NCBI RefSeq assembly: GCF_040807025.1
Contig: NC_090968.1
Coordinates: forward strand, 4,267,906-4,331,905
DNA: 64,000 bases
Source of the DNA: Struthio camelus
Lineage: Eukaryota > Chordata > Aves > Struthioniformes > Struthionidae
Direction of reading: 5' to 3'
Under the pieces are notes generated by a model. The model was not told the origin of the DNA and made no database searches. It saw only the letters and a program-made list of their open reading frames with translations. The position numbers were made by a program, and so were the translations under genes. Below, in pieces: positions 1 to 13,699 of the stretch; within the stretch, counting starts at the first letter, position 1; each line of letters opens with the position of its first letter.

Positions 1-1159
1 GTAGCAATTTATATCCCAAGCTAGCAGGAACTACAGACTCATGCCCACCTGCTACATCCATCCAAACAACTAACCTGCTGCTTCATATAGACGATGCAGG
101 TTAAATTGCTCAGCTGCTGAGAGACCTCTGAACTCTTCCCACAGCTCTCCCTATATACACAGCTGCCCTCCTTTCATTACACTTTTTAATCAAAGCTTAG
201 AACAAGCTTTTAGTTTTGACTGAAGGGACGTCAGAGTGTAAGTCCCATTAACTTCCAAAGATGTTACTACCACTACTTCAGTTGCCCCCATACAAGGCAA
301 GGTTTTCCTTTCACTTTTACTCGTCTTGCTCTTCTAAAATATAAGTTCTTTCCTTGCAATAGTTGTTCAGATCAGCAGGATCTGGACAGCAAAGGCCTGC
401 TGTAAGACATACAATAGTAGATGGAACAGTTTAGCCATGCTGCTCTTCCAGGTTGCAGGAATTGATGACTTGGGATATTCAAAGAGGTTCTGTGTATACG
501 GGAGTGTGTTTTGCAACCCTTGTGAAAATCCAATTGCATGGGCTCATTGTACTTGTCCCTGATTGCCCTGGTTAATGAGTTTTTAGTGCACCGAACCCTA
601 CTTAATACATTGCTTAATAAAATGAGAGTAATTAATCAATTATCCAAGAAGGCCTAGCTTATGATCATTTTTATGCACTTAGCACATTAGCCAGAGTCCT
701 TTACTTTTTTCCACCAGCATCACAGATCATCCCTTTTTGATGATTGGCCCCTAGACACAATGAGGGAACTTTCTTCTCCAAGACAGTTGCAGGTCGGGTG
801 ATGTAGTACGGCTGCCAGCCAAGCTTTGTTCCTTTTGAGTGGACAAGTACTTGACCTGCTTCCAAGCACCATGCTGCCAGTTGTCCCTTTACAAGCCGCT
901 CTCAAGTGGGCACTACTGCTCAAAAGTCCCAACCTGGACCATGCCTTAGAAAACAATATGTCTATGCTCTATGACGAAGATTAGAGTTAAGTTTTTGGTA
1001 AGAAATATCTACTGAACTGTCACTAGTTTGATATAAATGTTTTCACTGTGATCATTTGTATTTCAGTTGCCAAGTGCAAACCCACTGGCACTGGGCGCTA
1101 TGCAATCCCTGCTGTCAGACTGAGCCTTCACCAAACCGTTCATCAGCTAAATAGGAGGG

Positions 1160-1180
1160 GAAGAAGAAGAAGAAGAAGAG
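1160..1180. repeat. (GAA)n-type purine microsatellite
   Basis: About seven AAG/GAA units in a row, a pure purine tract on the plus strand. It lies in intergenic DNA and has no gene context. Confidence 0.9.
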
Positions 1181-1199
1181 TGAAGTAGTAAATGACCCA

Positions 1200-1285
1200 C
1201 CTAAAGCTGCACAACAAATTAGCGGTTGAATCCCAATCTCAATTCACCGTCTTAACCATCAGGCCTTTCTCTTTTTCCCCTTAAC
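1200..1285 (-). repeat. Diverged MIR-like fragment
   Basis: The tail (TGAATCCCAATCTC, then CTTAACCATCAGGCC) resembles the tRNA-derived part of MIR-family SINEs read in reverse, where the B-box region is followed by a 'taaccact' motif. The match is weak and made from memory. Confidence 0.35.
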
Positions 1286-1980
1286 AATACCTTTGTGCGT
1301 CTGGCCACTGAATGTCTCAGCTGATGAGACTATCATCTTGTCGCAATATTTAAAATTGCCATTGCTGACAGAGCTCCAGCTGTGTGTCTTAGTCTCAAAA
1401 AAGAGCAATGTAAAAGTTATCTCCTACTACTGCTGTACTGACCCTAATGGGTGCTGAGTCTCTCCTCCTAGCTTAGCCTACTGAAGAAGCCTCCGACCTT
1501 CTTCTACGTCCCTTCTTTAGCTCAGATGTTCCTCTCTCTTCTACGGTATCACATCACAAAAACACTTTGAAATCATCCTGAAAGGGGAACTACTGTAAAT
1601 GGCCATATTTTGCTATTTACTTCCAAGGGCTGAGAAAAGGAAGTGACCTCCTTTATCCTAGGACAAACAAAATGAACTGGTGCTCCTCAGGGAGTCAATC
1701 TTTTTGAGGAAAAAGGATTTCTTCCATTTTACTGACAGTGTTGTTTCACTGCTCAAAAACAAAAACCAAAGTCCTAAGCAATCCTTCAAAAACACTCGAG
1801 ACCTTTATACTCCTCCCAAAATATTTCCAAAACGTTCTGGCAATAAGAGGTTGTTGTCCTTTACTGAATTCAACAGTGAACACCCATGGGGTGCACCTGA
1901 TTTGCCTAATATCATTCTGGATATTAGCAGGGAGATCTAAAAGGTGGCAAGACTAGCATACATTCAGGTTTTCTCTCACG

Positions 1981-2068
1981 CGAGAGGAGAAGTCAGCAGC
2001 TTTATGGCCATCTCCCTTAAAATTCGAGAGGAGAAGTCAGCAGCTTTACGGCCATCTCCCTTAAAATT
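1981..2068. repeat. 44-bp tandem duplication, two copies
   Basis: Copy 1 is 1981-2024 and copy 2 is 2025-2068. Both begin CGAGAGGAGAAGTCAGCAGC. They differ at one position only (T at 2004, C at 2048), which implies a recent duplication. Flanks do not continue the repeat. Confidence 0.95.
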
Positions 2069-4458
2069 CAAGGTGGGTGCGAAAGCCTTGGGTGGAGATT
2101 TGTAAGCAAACAGAAGGATATAAATACCTGACTTCCACTGAAAAAGCCCTTAATTTAGGCAAAGATTATCACAAAATTTCAGACCATTATATTTCATTCA
2201 GTTATGCCTGGATACAGCTGGTTACATCAGGGTCAGGCCCTCCCAAAATAATTCATATAGTCTATGACTTGTTCCATACCATCCTCCTTCCCTTTGCTCC
2301 CTCAGATGCAGGCAAAGGACAGGCTGTCAGCTGAAGGAGTTCTTACATCAGCTCATTCCTGTCATGTGAGATGGGGAGGCACTGAAACTTGCAGTTATTA
2401 AATAATTCCATGGGGATCTGTGTAGATCTGAGCAAAAAATCCCTCACCCCTGAAATAATGTGTGAGTGCAAATAAATTCAACAAGCACACAGTACCAGGG
2501 ACAAGTCTGATCAAGGAGTGCATAGCAGAAAGAGCAGGCTAGTGCGAACAGACCCACATACCAGACGGGTGGACCTCCTCTGATGCGTAGAAAATATTAG
2601 GTCTGACAGTCAGGCTGCAGTGCTGGAGGGCAGCAACTTCCTGCCATGGTGTTTATTTTTCTTGTGATTCCTGAATCAGGGAAGTCAGGCAGCTGATCCT
2701 AGAAATAACAGCTGGGAGCAGCCCAATGCTTAACACCATTGTCACACTGAACTGAACTCCCGAAGATCCTGACATTAAAGGGAGGAAGAAGTATAGAAAC
2801 TACTACAGAAACTACTGACATGCCCATTCTGACAGAATAATCCTAAAGTGTTTACAGCAATGATTTCAGCAGTGCTTAGCAATTAAGACTCCCAACTTGA
2901 AACATTTTACAGAGATACTATTAGTCTGCATGCCTCCAGAAAACTGTGCATCAAATTTCCTAGCACATGGGCCAGAAAACAGAGATGAGAATCAGAGAAG
3001 GAAGAAAGTAATGCTTTTTTTTCTTCCTTTGTCAGACAGAAACCCTGAAAGAGGGAGGAGGAGGCCACTACTGCCCAGACATAACCCTAAATGACGGTAA
3101 GTCTGTATTGCTTTGCTAATACAGAAAGCAGAGAGAAGCGTAAACATGTGTTAGCAATGCACATAGCCTAGCTTTGCAAAAGCCTTCTGAAAGTTTAGCT
3201 TCTTCAGTAAACCCAAAGTGCCCTAAAATCACTACCTGGGGTACAACAGGCTCTAATCCATACGAATGCATACAGGAATTTCCCTATAAAGTTCTTGGAA
3301 AATAACCTTTCTGTATCAGAGAGATTTTATTAGTCAACTGGACAGTGAGAGAACAGCCCACAGAAAGATCAGGCATTAACTGACACAGAACACTTTCAAA
3401 TGACTCCAATCTGAACAGCATCTTGTAAGTGTCTGTGAAAGGACATGAGGGAAAAAGCATTTACTGTTTAAATCTAGGGAACTCTTTCTTTGCCCCTTTT
3501 GCATGAGACAAACAATGAAGGTGTTTGACAGGGTAGGGAGGGAGATGGAGGAGAAATAAGACTGCGATGCATGGAAGAGAGCAGTGATTTCTTTGTCATA
3601 TAAGCACATTGCTTGATTGCTACCTGGGCAAGCAAAAACAGGGGGAGGGCAGGGCAATAGACATCACTGGATTTAAACAGTATCAAAAAACTGGCTGACG
3701 GGAAGAAAGCAAAGACCCTCCACTCCCCCCCACCCCCTCCCATGGACTGACAAGCAGCGCAGAAGCTCAACTACCTTTATATTATATTGTGGTTTTGCCA
3801 GTCATTACCTGCTCCAAAACACCAGACACTTGCTAGCTGCTAGCCCTCCCTCTGCAGACTGCTTTGTGAACCTGCTTGCATCTGTTTAATCTGACAAGAC
3901 TAGACAATTTCTAAAGAAAGTCTACCTCCACGTATGCCTCTATTTAGGCTGGCCATTGCTTTCACATCAGAATGGTCCAAAATGATGCATTTATTAATAT
4001 TCTGCCAAAGATTACTGCTCAGCACAGAGACAGCTACTACAAGCGTTCTCCTCAACTCATGTATAAAGGGCCTTGTATAAATTAGTGGCACCCCACCCTG
4101 CTTTGTTTAGAGAGGGAAAAATATGTATAGAAAGAAAAAAATACAGCCTAATGAGCAAAATGTAAGACTATCCAGTCTGCTGCACTTATATGCTTTACAA
4201 AAGCATCTTTAGGCTAAATCCTGTTATTTCCCTCACTGATCGTAATGATATATATATGCAGCTCATACCTCCTCCTTTACTTGTATGGCTAGATGCATTT
4301 AAAGGTGTCTACAGATTTTACTCATTTTATTTCCCCTCATCTTGGGCCAAATCTCCTTGTACTTATCCTCAAATCCTCAAGGTGAAACACGATGTAACCT
4401 CTGCATTGCCAGAAAATTTTTCTCTTACCTCAAAGAAGTATCCTCCACGCTCCAGAGC

Positions 4459-4487
4459 AAAAAAATAAAATAAAATAAAATAAAAAA
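4459..4487. repeat. (AAAAT)n microsatellite
   Basis: Five-base units AAAAT repeated about five times. No gene context. Confidence 0.85.
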
Positions 4488-5280
4488 GTAAATCTCCCTT
4501 TAAACATTCAGAATAATATCATAATATCAGTGAAAAAACATGGTGGTCTGTTTTGTATAGGTTATAGATGATTTTTTTTTTTTTTTTTTAAGTGTTTCAA
4601 AATTATAATGCAGTCTAGTCAAAAGCTAAGTATTGGGTTTTCTTCATATCCTACACAGGACTAACATTCCCAAAAGTCTCAAGATGAAACATTGGTGCCC
4701 ACTGATTTAATTAAAAAAGAAAAAAATCAGACAGAGGAGAGAAAAATGTGGTTTTCTAGGGAAGTTATTGCTTAGAATGGGTTGGTTGCAGTTCTTGGTT
4801 AATCAAGCTGCTGAAAGGTTAATTATCTCTCAGAATACACACGGGGTGGGGAAGAAATCAATGCAAGGCACTGAGTTGCTAGGGAGTAGAGGTCTGAGAA
4901 ACAAAAGGCACATGCGTGCTTTTGGGGGGCAAGGAATCTCCATCCCTCTTTGCAAAGCATCATGTGCATCTGCAGCACTGTATTAGGGATGGTTAATAAT
5001 AAACTGCAGTGCTGGGCACCTGCTAGACTAATTGCTGCACAGCATGTCTGAGTGCCATGAGGAGAGCATCTGGAGACAGAACTGAACACTATGCAGCATT
5101 TTAAGAGCTCTCAGGAAGAAGTGTGCTAGCATGTTGGCTTCTGAGCGTCAGACCACTATTAAATCTCTGCTTTGGGTTGGGGAATGCAGATCACTAACAA
5201 GAAGACAGAAGGAATAGCTGTCAGCTGTGACTCTGGGGCTTGGTCGCTCATCTAAAGCCTGCCGGCCAGTGGAAAGACTC

Positions 5281-5335
5281 TCTCTGGCTTTGAATCAGGT
5301 TCTATGCCACTAATATGCTGCGTGACCATGGCAAC
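5281..5335 (+). repeat. MIR-like SINE core fragment
   Basis: The segment contains the hallmark order of the MIR core: GAATCAGGTTCTATGCCACT, then a near copy of 'agctgtgtgaccttgggcaa' (here ATGCTGCGTGACCATGGCAA). Family assignment is from memory of the consensus. Confidence 0.6.
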
Positions 5336-6775
5336 TCCGAAACGCTTGCGAGGTCATACACCAGAAAAACTAGAAAAGAGCTTTGCATTTGTCTCACAAG
5401 AGGTCTGAGTGAGGTTCACTTCTGAACAGAGATCTGGCTTAAGGCCTGGGCAGTACTTAAGTCCCACAAAAGAAGGACTATACACGGGGAACTTGACCCA
5501 CGTCTCTTATCAGCATAGTTGCCGAATTAGAGCTGCTTGTTTTTCAATCAGGCATTCTTCAGATAATAAGCCATAGCTTGATCCTGCCAAAATCTATGAC
5601 TCCCCGTGAAAGCTAAGGCACAGCACAAACTTGGGTTGCTGTAATTCTAACCCAATGTCCAGCCTGCCTAGAAGCCTTGGCCTCTCTTCCTGATACTTTA
5701 GACCGGGGAAGACTGACCGTTCTCCTCTGACCGAGGCACGGACATTGGGTAGTGTCAGTCACTCCTCCAGAATCCTTGTAGGAAACCTTCCCACCCCCCC
5801 CCCCCCAGCCCTCTTTGCCACATACCCCAGCAGCCAGGGTATTCCTGCTGGGATATGTGACCCAGCTCCAGCATGTGTACCTGTCACGCAGAGTCCTCTG
5901 GCAGCATGAGGACATCATGGACTCCAGAGAGCAGGTCTTGGAATGAACATAGTCCTGCATGGGAGCTACTGGTTGTGGTCATTTGCAAATTCAGGCAGAG
6001 ATGATAAGATCATATATATTTACACCATTTTCAGAAGTTTGACTAAAAGACATAGAAATTTACTTCAGGAAAAAATAAAGAAAAAGCAGCTGATGATCAA
6101 ATATAATCACAGTTCTTAGAAATAAATTACTGGTACCAGCATAGTACATTTGAACCTTAATCAAGCCCTATGTCTCTTAAAGTCAAAAGAAGGAGATATT
6201 TAGTGCTGCATTGGGGAAGAGCCCTTAGGAGGTTTAAATTATTCTGTCCAACCAATATTCTGATCGCACTGCCTACTCTCTAGAGATCATCATTAGGTTT
6301 CTAGCTCACTGCATGTGCTAAAAGTATTTCAGACTTCTCAATGAGGTTTTCATCACTCTCCGCAGGAGGTCTGGGGATGCCGCTGGATTCTGCCTCGCAA
6401 ACAATGCAGATTTCCTCACAGATAGAAATGGTAGGGAATAGACTATACAGCAGGTTCTGTACCTGCACTGAAACAGAAAGGATCTTAACATTAGTGTCAG
6501 TTATTCCATTTCACGTCATCTGCATTCTAATGCATAAGCGCGTCTGTAGAGTTGAGCTGAGCTGCATGACAGAGTTCACTGTAATCCCACAGCTTGGTCC
6601 ACACAAACAATCTGAAACCCAGAGACCCTGAACAGAGACCCACTGCTCTTCAGTAAGGCTCCACATCTATTAACAAATTGCAGAAACAAGGCAATAGATT
6701 TTCAGCTTCTGAGATTCTGAACCTCATGGTACTTTGTACAGTGCCAGTCACATTGCCTGATCACAAAGAACAGTA

Positions 6776-6823
6776 CAGCTTTAATAAGAACTACATACCC
6801 AGCTTTAATAAGAACTACATACC
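6776..6823. repeat. 24-bp perfect tandem duplication
   Basis: Two identical 24-bp copies, 6776-6799 and 6800-6823, each beginning CAGCTTTAATAAGAACTACA. No divergence is seen between the copies. Confidence 0.95.
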
Positions 6824-7589
6824 TAGCCAGGCAGTTATGCCCCATCTTCACTGCAAAGCAGCACTGTATTCAAAAAGCAGAAACATGAACACCTGTCCCT
6901 CAGGAACCCTGCAGACCTCACCAGCTCATTTCTCAATGGCTGCTCAATACATAATCCTCTATGTCTGCAATCAAATCAGATTTATGTTAGGTTTTATGTT
7001 TTCTCTGCTTGTGGTGTATAGTTGTTTCTGAACAAAATGCTGCTAACTGGAAGACTCAACTGGCAGGTTATAACACACAAAGTGTTCACATTTATTACAG
7101 TGTATCAGTTGCTCAAAGATACAGACTAGAAATGCCCTTATTGACTCAGCATACCAACATGTGAGTACAGTTCAAATCAATAACTTCAGACGAAAAATCA
7201 TCATCCCATCACTTCATTAAGATATGGCCCACAAAAATAGCTCGCCAAAATCACTGAATTCCATGCAGACTATGGAATTCACTAGACTATGCATTCACTC
7301 ACTCTATGCACGAGTCTCGAAGTTAGCAATTGCTTCACAGGTCATCAAATCCGTTCTTATAACAAGAGGCAGACCTACCATATAATCTATTTCAAAAACT
7401 AATCAAACTAGAACAAGCCAGAGAACACAGGTCAGCATGCTATTTGCTGACAATAAACTCATTTACACTGGCTGAAAATTTGAAAAAAAAAAAATCATTG
7501 GTATTTGAGATCTTTACATAGTAAAGAGATTTATAGAAATTCTTTACTTTTAAATGAAGTCATTAAAACCTTTCGACGGTAGATTACTA

Positions 7590-7660
7590 TTTCCACTTTA
7601 ATAGATAAGGACTGAGGCACAAAGACTACTCTTTCCCAGAGTCATTAGCGAGTCAGTAGT
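7590..7660 (-). repeat. MIR-like SINE fragment, reverse orientation
   Basis: It reads AGATAAGGACTGAGGCACAA, then a 'cagagtcattagcgagtcag' type tail. This matches the reverse complement of the MIR 3' half (tail of 'acagatgaggaaactgaggcacagag'). Confidence 0.55.
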
Positions 7661-10604
7661 ATAAAGAAGGCTGTTCCTTTAAGTATTCATCCTGGAAAAC
7701 AACACCACAATTCATATTTCTAGCTCAATTGGAAAAAAAAAAATCATTAAAAACAGAGTAAGCCACATATAAAAAATCCTGCATCAAATTCAGCAGTATG
7801 AGTAAATGGTATAGTAAATTGGTAAGAAAAAGGTCTAAGCAGTGAAATTGTATAGCTTGCACTGTTGCAGTTCTCAGTGGGTGCGTCAGTGACATGTAAT
7901 CTGCATGCTGAACTAGGTGTGTGCAACAGGAACAACATACAAGTGCTCTGGGGCAAAAACCCCCACCTTCCTATGTTTGAAGAACTGAGTATCATAGAGC
8001 TCAAGCGAGGGGTTAAGAGATACAGGGGCTGGGAGGAATTTCTCACCTATCGTGCCTTTCCTGCTTCTTTTTCATTACACTCACCTAATTACACATTCAT
8101 AAACGCTCACAACTAATGTGATACTTTCACCACAACTGCCTTTGTCTGACTCCTCCTCATGCATTCATCAACATAAATGTTTCTGGCAGCTCTTTGCTTA
8201 CTCTTCAGAAACACATAACTCCTGTGCAGAAGTACTGAAATCTGATTCTCTCCCCTCCTAATTTTGCATTAGCTTTGCCCTTACCGCACTCTTAAAAGTA
8301 ACAATAATGATTTATAAGTGACTCTCACTTTCACAGAAGGAAATGGAACTTATCTTTCAACACCATCCCCTCTTTTCTCTCATACACATTTCTGCTGAGA
8401 AATAAAAGCCCAAGCCTGAAAAGTGCCAGAACACAGTCTTGTGAATAGGCCTGCTGGGGTGACATCACTTATCATGCCACTATGCTACCAGCCAATTGGG
8501 GTGGTTTCTCTCAGGCAGCCTTTATTTCTAACCTAGCAGACAAGCCTATAGGAAAATATTACAGTATTGGGAAAGGACTCACTCTTTTATTGCTGATGCT
8601 TATCTTGCCACACCTCCTTTCTCATTTTCCACTCCGGTGTGCATACACACACGCATTTGCGTACACACACAGAATACAGCAGAGGCAAGACAACTGCGCT
8701 TAGCAAAAATCTATTTCTGAGTATTAGGCATTTGGCACTGATTCAGATAAGAATTTCCTTTTGGTTCTGGAAATCCATTTTTTTCTTCAGCAGTTTTAGT
8801 GGGAGGAAGACACTTCCAATTCTAAGTCACCGGTCATTTTAATTCACTGTTATGACATTGCGCAGCCAGTGGTCTTTGTACTTCTACCCCAAATATGTTA
8901 AAAGCAATTAATCTCCAGTCAGAGATAGCCCAGTCATGCCTATAACCTAGCGAGAAGACAGACAGCTTTGAATTCTCTGCTATGTTCCAACTTTCCCTGG
9001 TTATAGCCGTTGGTTTAACCAGTTAAAACCAAATTCGCAGCACACTGAAGCAAAGCCCAGCATCGGGTCTAGGTAAGCTGTAGGGCTTCAAACTGAGGCT
9101 TGCAAGGGCATGCTGTTTGCACCGCAGAGATACTTCACTGCGGCTGCCTGCTACTGGGAGAAATAGAAAACGGGCATGTAATATTGTCATGGGATGAAGC
9201 AAGCTATTAAAACAATCAGTAGGAAACAGAACCCCAGAGATCTCTTCTACCTGCCAGATAGTGCTTTTAAAGAAGTTGTAATTGTCAAGTACTTTTCACT
9301 TAAAAATAAAAATGGATGGATCGAAGTAAGCAAGTCTCTAAGGCCTTCTGGTACCCGTGCAGCCTACTCACATGAAATAAAAAACTGGTATTCTCACAGA
9401 GAGGTCCTAAGTATGTTGTACTCTAGACACACAACTTCAGATCCAAGTCAGTCAGGAGCACCTGAAAAGCCAATCCGCACAAACAGATCTTTATGTCATT
9501 CTCGTTGCAAAAGTATTTGAGCATCGCTTCAACTCCAGATGGAATACAGACATACAGGATTTTACTTCTCAGTCTACAAAGGTCAAACCGAAAAAAAAAA
9601 CCCAATTCCAATATCCATCTTGCTCTCATTGACTCTGCTAGGAAGATTTGGTCCTAAATAATCAGTATTTGCAAAAATATCTGTGTTTTTAAAAAGCAGA
9701 ATCCTGCAACTACAGCTAACTAGACAAGCCCAGAAATGCAACACCTTGTTCTTTCCCATCCCTGGGGCAGCACAAGCAATAGCCAGGCCAAATCCTGCCA
9801 CATTTGTCACTGCCTCAGTGCTATGCTGGAGGGATACCACAGGAGGCTAGTTGGCTCATTCAGTCCTTGGCAGTTCTGCTACAATACTAGTTAAAAGATA
9901 CAGGCTTTATGTTATGGACCTCTGCCCCCTCTGAACCAGGCTGCAGAGCACAAAGCAGACAACAGGGACTTTTTTCAGTGCCTACCTGATTCACTATATC
10001 ATTATCAATATCTAACTTACTTTCTGAAACCTTAAATGACTCAAAGATATAGCTTCTTCTCCATCCCATCTCCAAAACAAACAAAATGCTGTCAGAAATA
10101 CGGACCTATTTATGCGAGCTCTATTCTGCGTGAAATACAGAGCTGTGAGCAGTTACTTTTTATGCAGCATCACTGGGAGCGAACATGGGTCTTGGAAAGC
10201 TTTCTTCAGGCCTTCCAGATGAATTATCAGACAGAAAAGTCCAGAAGATGATTCCAAGTTTGGAGCTGAATCCTAATTTAGCTTACTTATTAAGCCTGCA
10301 CTGCCCTCTTACCTACAGAGGGGACGGGCTCCTTTCTTTATACCCTGCTTCCTGTGAGGTGAAAGCACAGTAGTGACGCTTGAAAACACCCTTCTGGGGT
10401 TATCAGATCCAGTTATGCAGATCAAACATATATTAACAGAACACAGGACCAGAAGCTGTGAAACCGACCACATACTTACCTGGAAAAGTCACAGGCCTCA
10501 TGGAACCAGAAAATACACTACAAAACAAGGCAATGTTTTGTCTTGATAATTGAAACACTTCATGGAATAGATAGGTACTCAAAAAGAGGGTGCGTGCTCA
10601 TGTT

Positions 10605-10800
10605 AATTGAAGAGAAACAAGAAGAAGCATCATGAAAACAGAAGTGAATGAAGGAAACGGAAGGAGCAGCCAGCAGAGAAGACTGGGTAGACCATAAGAA
10701 ACAGAAGTGCATGAAGCAAGATGAGAACAGAAACATCCAGTGAATGAATGCAGGGCTTTAAGGTGAATAACGGAAGAGCAGAAGCAAGAGGTTTTCAATA
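10605..10800. repeat. Purine-rich degenerate repeat tract
   Basis: The plus strand is strongly A/G biased over about 200 bases. It contains two near copies of ACAGAAGTGAATGAAG, the second reading ACAGAAGTGCATGAAG, among AGAAGCA-like words. This suggests an old degenerate tandem array rather than a gene. Confidence 0.4.
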
Positions 10801-13693
10801 ATAGCAGGAGGAGGCAAGATCTTGAGCTTGGTGTTCCAGGTGAATATCTGTTAGAACTGTCAAAGCTCTTTACGCTACCTGAAACATGAACTGCTTGCTT
10901 CTGTTCTTGGGGGGGGAGGGGGGCGGAGGAGAAAAAGAAAGGAAAAAAAGCTCACAAACCTGGGAAAACCTGGGAGAATGATGATGGTAGTTTCTGTTTA
11001 TACTGCTGTACTGCCACCCATGCACCTTTTGTATTTTGCATGGTCCAAAGTTCATGTAACATTTTTAAAGTAAAGGAGGAATATATTTTTCAAGTGGTAG
11101 TGGGGAAATAAGCACTTAGAGATTTCTAGAAGCTGGTAAGTGTTAATATTTAACAGTTGTAATTCTGCAAATAATCACAGAAAGATGAGAGAGATGAAAC
11201 AAAAAATAGAATTTCCCAAAAGAGATCTGAGAAACCGAGCTGGAAACTCCCAAATTAAGTTACCTTGCAGTAAGTCTGCATTCCCTTCACAGGCTCCTGT
11301 GAAAAATCCCATCCCAGTGGGAGCAGTTGCAATAGTCAGTCATTGTGTTGGTGCCATTAAATTTTCATAAGCAAAACTTCACTCTAGTCAGGCATGTCAC
11401 ACTAGCATGTCGGTAGGCCTCAACTCAAATTTTATTGAAGATACTATTTTGCAAACATAATTGTTCTATTGTTCACAGACAAGTAATATGACCGTCTCTC
11501 ACCATTTATTTAGATGCATGTAACACACATCAGTAGTAGAAGATGTGAAATTCCCCAAAGGAAAGCTGTCTTAAAATATAGACATTTTCTGTAAACCCCT
11601 ATTTAGGGGACTGGACCACAAGTCTATACAGAACAATCTTAAGAGTCAAAGGCTCTTTCATCTGTCAGAGAAAGGCATACAGGGATCACCTAGCTGGAAT
11701 TTAAAACTCAGTTCAAAGTAAGATATATGAAGTTAAAGATTGGAGCAACTGAATTAAGTGGGAGCACCAGCACAGCTCCGCACACTGAAATCGTCACAAG
11801 TATGTGTCCTTATACGTCCTAAATTACATATCCTAACTACAACAGAACTTAAACTTATTTTCAGGAATCACTACTCTTCCCCTTTGCTATATAAAACAGA
11901 ATAAGCACTCCTGGTACCACTTCTGCCCTTAAGATTCATTAATTTGCCTTTAGATACCAAACTGCAAGTCAGTAGTACCAATGCAAACAAAGGCAAACCA
12001 AAACAAACAAAGTACCACCTCTCCCTACAAACTCCACAGAGTTATCAGAGAAGTGTTAGGAAATAAATTTAAAATAGAAAATGCTAGCTTCCATACTGCT
12101 CAGTCTTATGGCAGTAGTTCAAAAAGTTAAGCCATTTTTACTTTGCTTAATGGAAAACCACCACTCGCTCTCCCCCTAATGTCAAGACTAAACACGCTTT
12201 AAGCACTGTGAGCAGAAGTTTAGCTGAGTCAGCTGCTCTTGGCCAAGCTGACATGTAGTGCAGGACACAAAGACTGATTTAATGAAACAGAAATGAATTT
12301 AGCTTCTCCTTTTTCATGTGGACAGCTGCTATATCCAGCATGAGGATTCTCCCGGACTACCTTAAGGTTATAGTTTTGTTTCTAAAGTGATATTAACTTA
12401 TGCCTATGTTGTGACAACTAAAAGGGATAAATGATGGAACTATTTAACATAGTTCAAGTGTCTCGTCATTTCATCTGGTTTTCAAGACTCAAAACATAAA
12501 GGGATCCTCATATATAGCTAAGTACAAGGCAAAGCTCCTACAGACACACAGAGCCAGGATTTCACTTTTAGATAAAACTTTTTACCTAAGAATGTTTTTA
12601 CGTAGAAGAACTTTTTTCACAAAGCACAGAATTCAAAGTAAATTCAAATCTTTTCATACATATACAGGTAAGTCTGAAAATAGAAATTAAGTAGGGCTGC
12701 TGAATCTCCAGTCAAAATGTTATTCATAGCACAGAATCATGTTAGTGCAAAGATACTGCTGCTTATATAATGTTAAAATCTTACAATGCAGCGTTTTGCA
12801 GAAGAATGAAAGTAACTGAAAGTTTTGAAGTGCGAGATGAACGTTTTTTCCCTCTGATACCTACTAAATACATGTGACTTTCTACCTCAGTTGGCTGCAG
12901 AGGAACACTCCAATAAAAAAAAAAAAAAAATCCACTCTACAAAGTAATTTCAAAATACTGACAATTCAAAACTGTTTCAAGCCCAACGGCCAAATTTGAC
13001 TGGAAGTCCTAAATGCTAAGCTTTTTGAAAATGGGACTTGAAAGTGAGATTTTTTTTCAGAGGTACAAAACTTTTAAAAATATATTCTAGATTTTAACAT
13101 CAAAAATACAGAAAAATCACTAGATGACTAAAAGGGGCAATAATAGCATCAGAAAGATCACATGTAGAATTTATGGCAAACAAGATCCCTTTTTCACTCC
13201 TCCCATATAACCATGGTACTCCTAGAAATAAGCAGTGCTCTTGAATATGGAGACAGATTAATAACTATGGTTTATGTCCCTTATTCTTTAATCTGCAAAT
13301 TTATCAGAATTAGGAAACACACGAGAAATACAAGGAAATACAACTGACCTATTATACAAAATCTCACCAGTTCCACTTTGTATTTAATATACCATTATAT
13401 TATTTTGTTTAACAAGTTTTCCTTGAGAAGACACTGGAGGAAATGGAGCAGGCATACCTTGCTAACAATGGAAATATTTTTAAAGTGCTTCAGGACAAGC
13501 AGCTGATGATCCCAAGCCACTCAAAAAACCAAGCCACCCAAAAATATACTTCAATCTAAACTTCAGCTTCAGTGTTCACATAACCCAGAATACAATAGGT
13601 TTACAAAGCATTATACAAACCATTCCGGGGCAGGGCGTAGAAGTAAAAAGAGGCGCAGCACGAAGAATTTCAGACAACCAGTTTTGTGAGAGC

Positions 13694-13699
13694 TTTAAT
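13694..13699 (-). terminator. Candidate BNIP3L poly(A) signal, ATTAAA
   Basis: The minus strand reads CATTAAAGCTC here, the common ATTAAA variant, at a plausible distance from the stop codon. Cleavage would be expected near 13670-13680, where a TTGTCTG/GTGCTG-containing region follows. The choice of this signal over others is inference. Confidence 0.5.

Larger units (their letters stand above)
1..13674. other. Intergenic region downstream of BNIP3L, no gene recognised
   Basis: I see no coding exon here. All open frames are under about 120 codons, lack recognisable domains and fit chance in AT-rich DNA. What it holds: diverged MIR-like SINE fragments near 1200, 5300 and 7600, two short tandem duplications (1981-2068 and 6776-6823), simple repeats, a poly-C run at 5792-5806, poly-T near 4572-4590 and a purine-rich stretch at 10605-10800. 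In human, the next gene in this direction is on the far side of a long gap (PNMA2, then DPYSL2), so a gene-free stretch is expected. Regulatory elements cannot be excluded by eye. Confidence 0.75.

Noticed and set aside
1-13674. Search for DPYSL2 or PNMA2 exons
   Set aside because: No matching peptide was seen in any frame; in human these genes lie much farther from BNIP3L.
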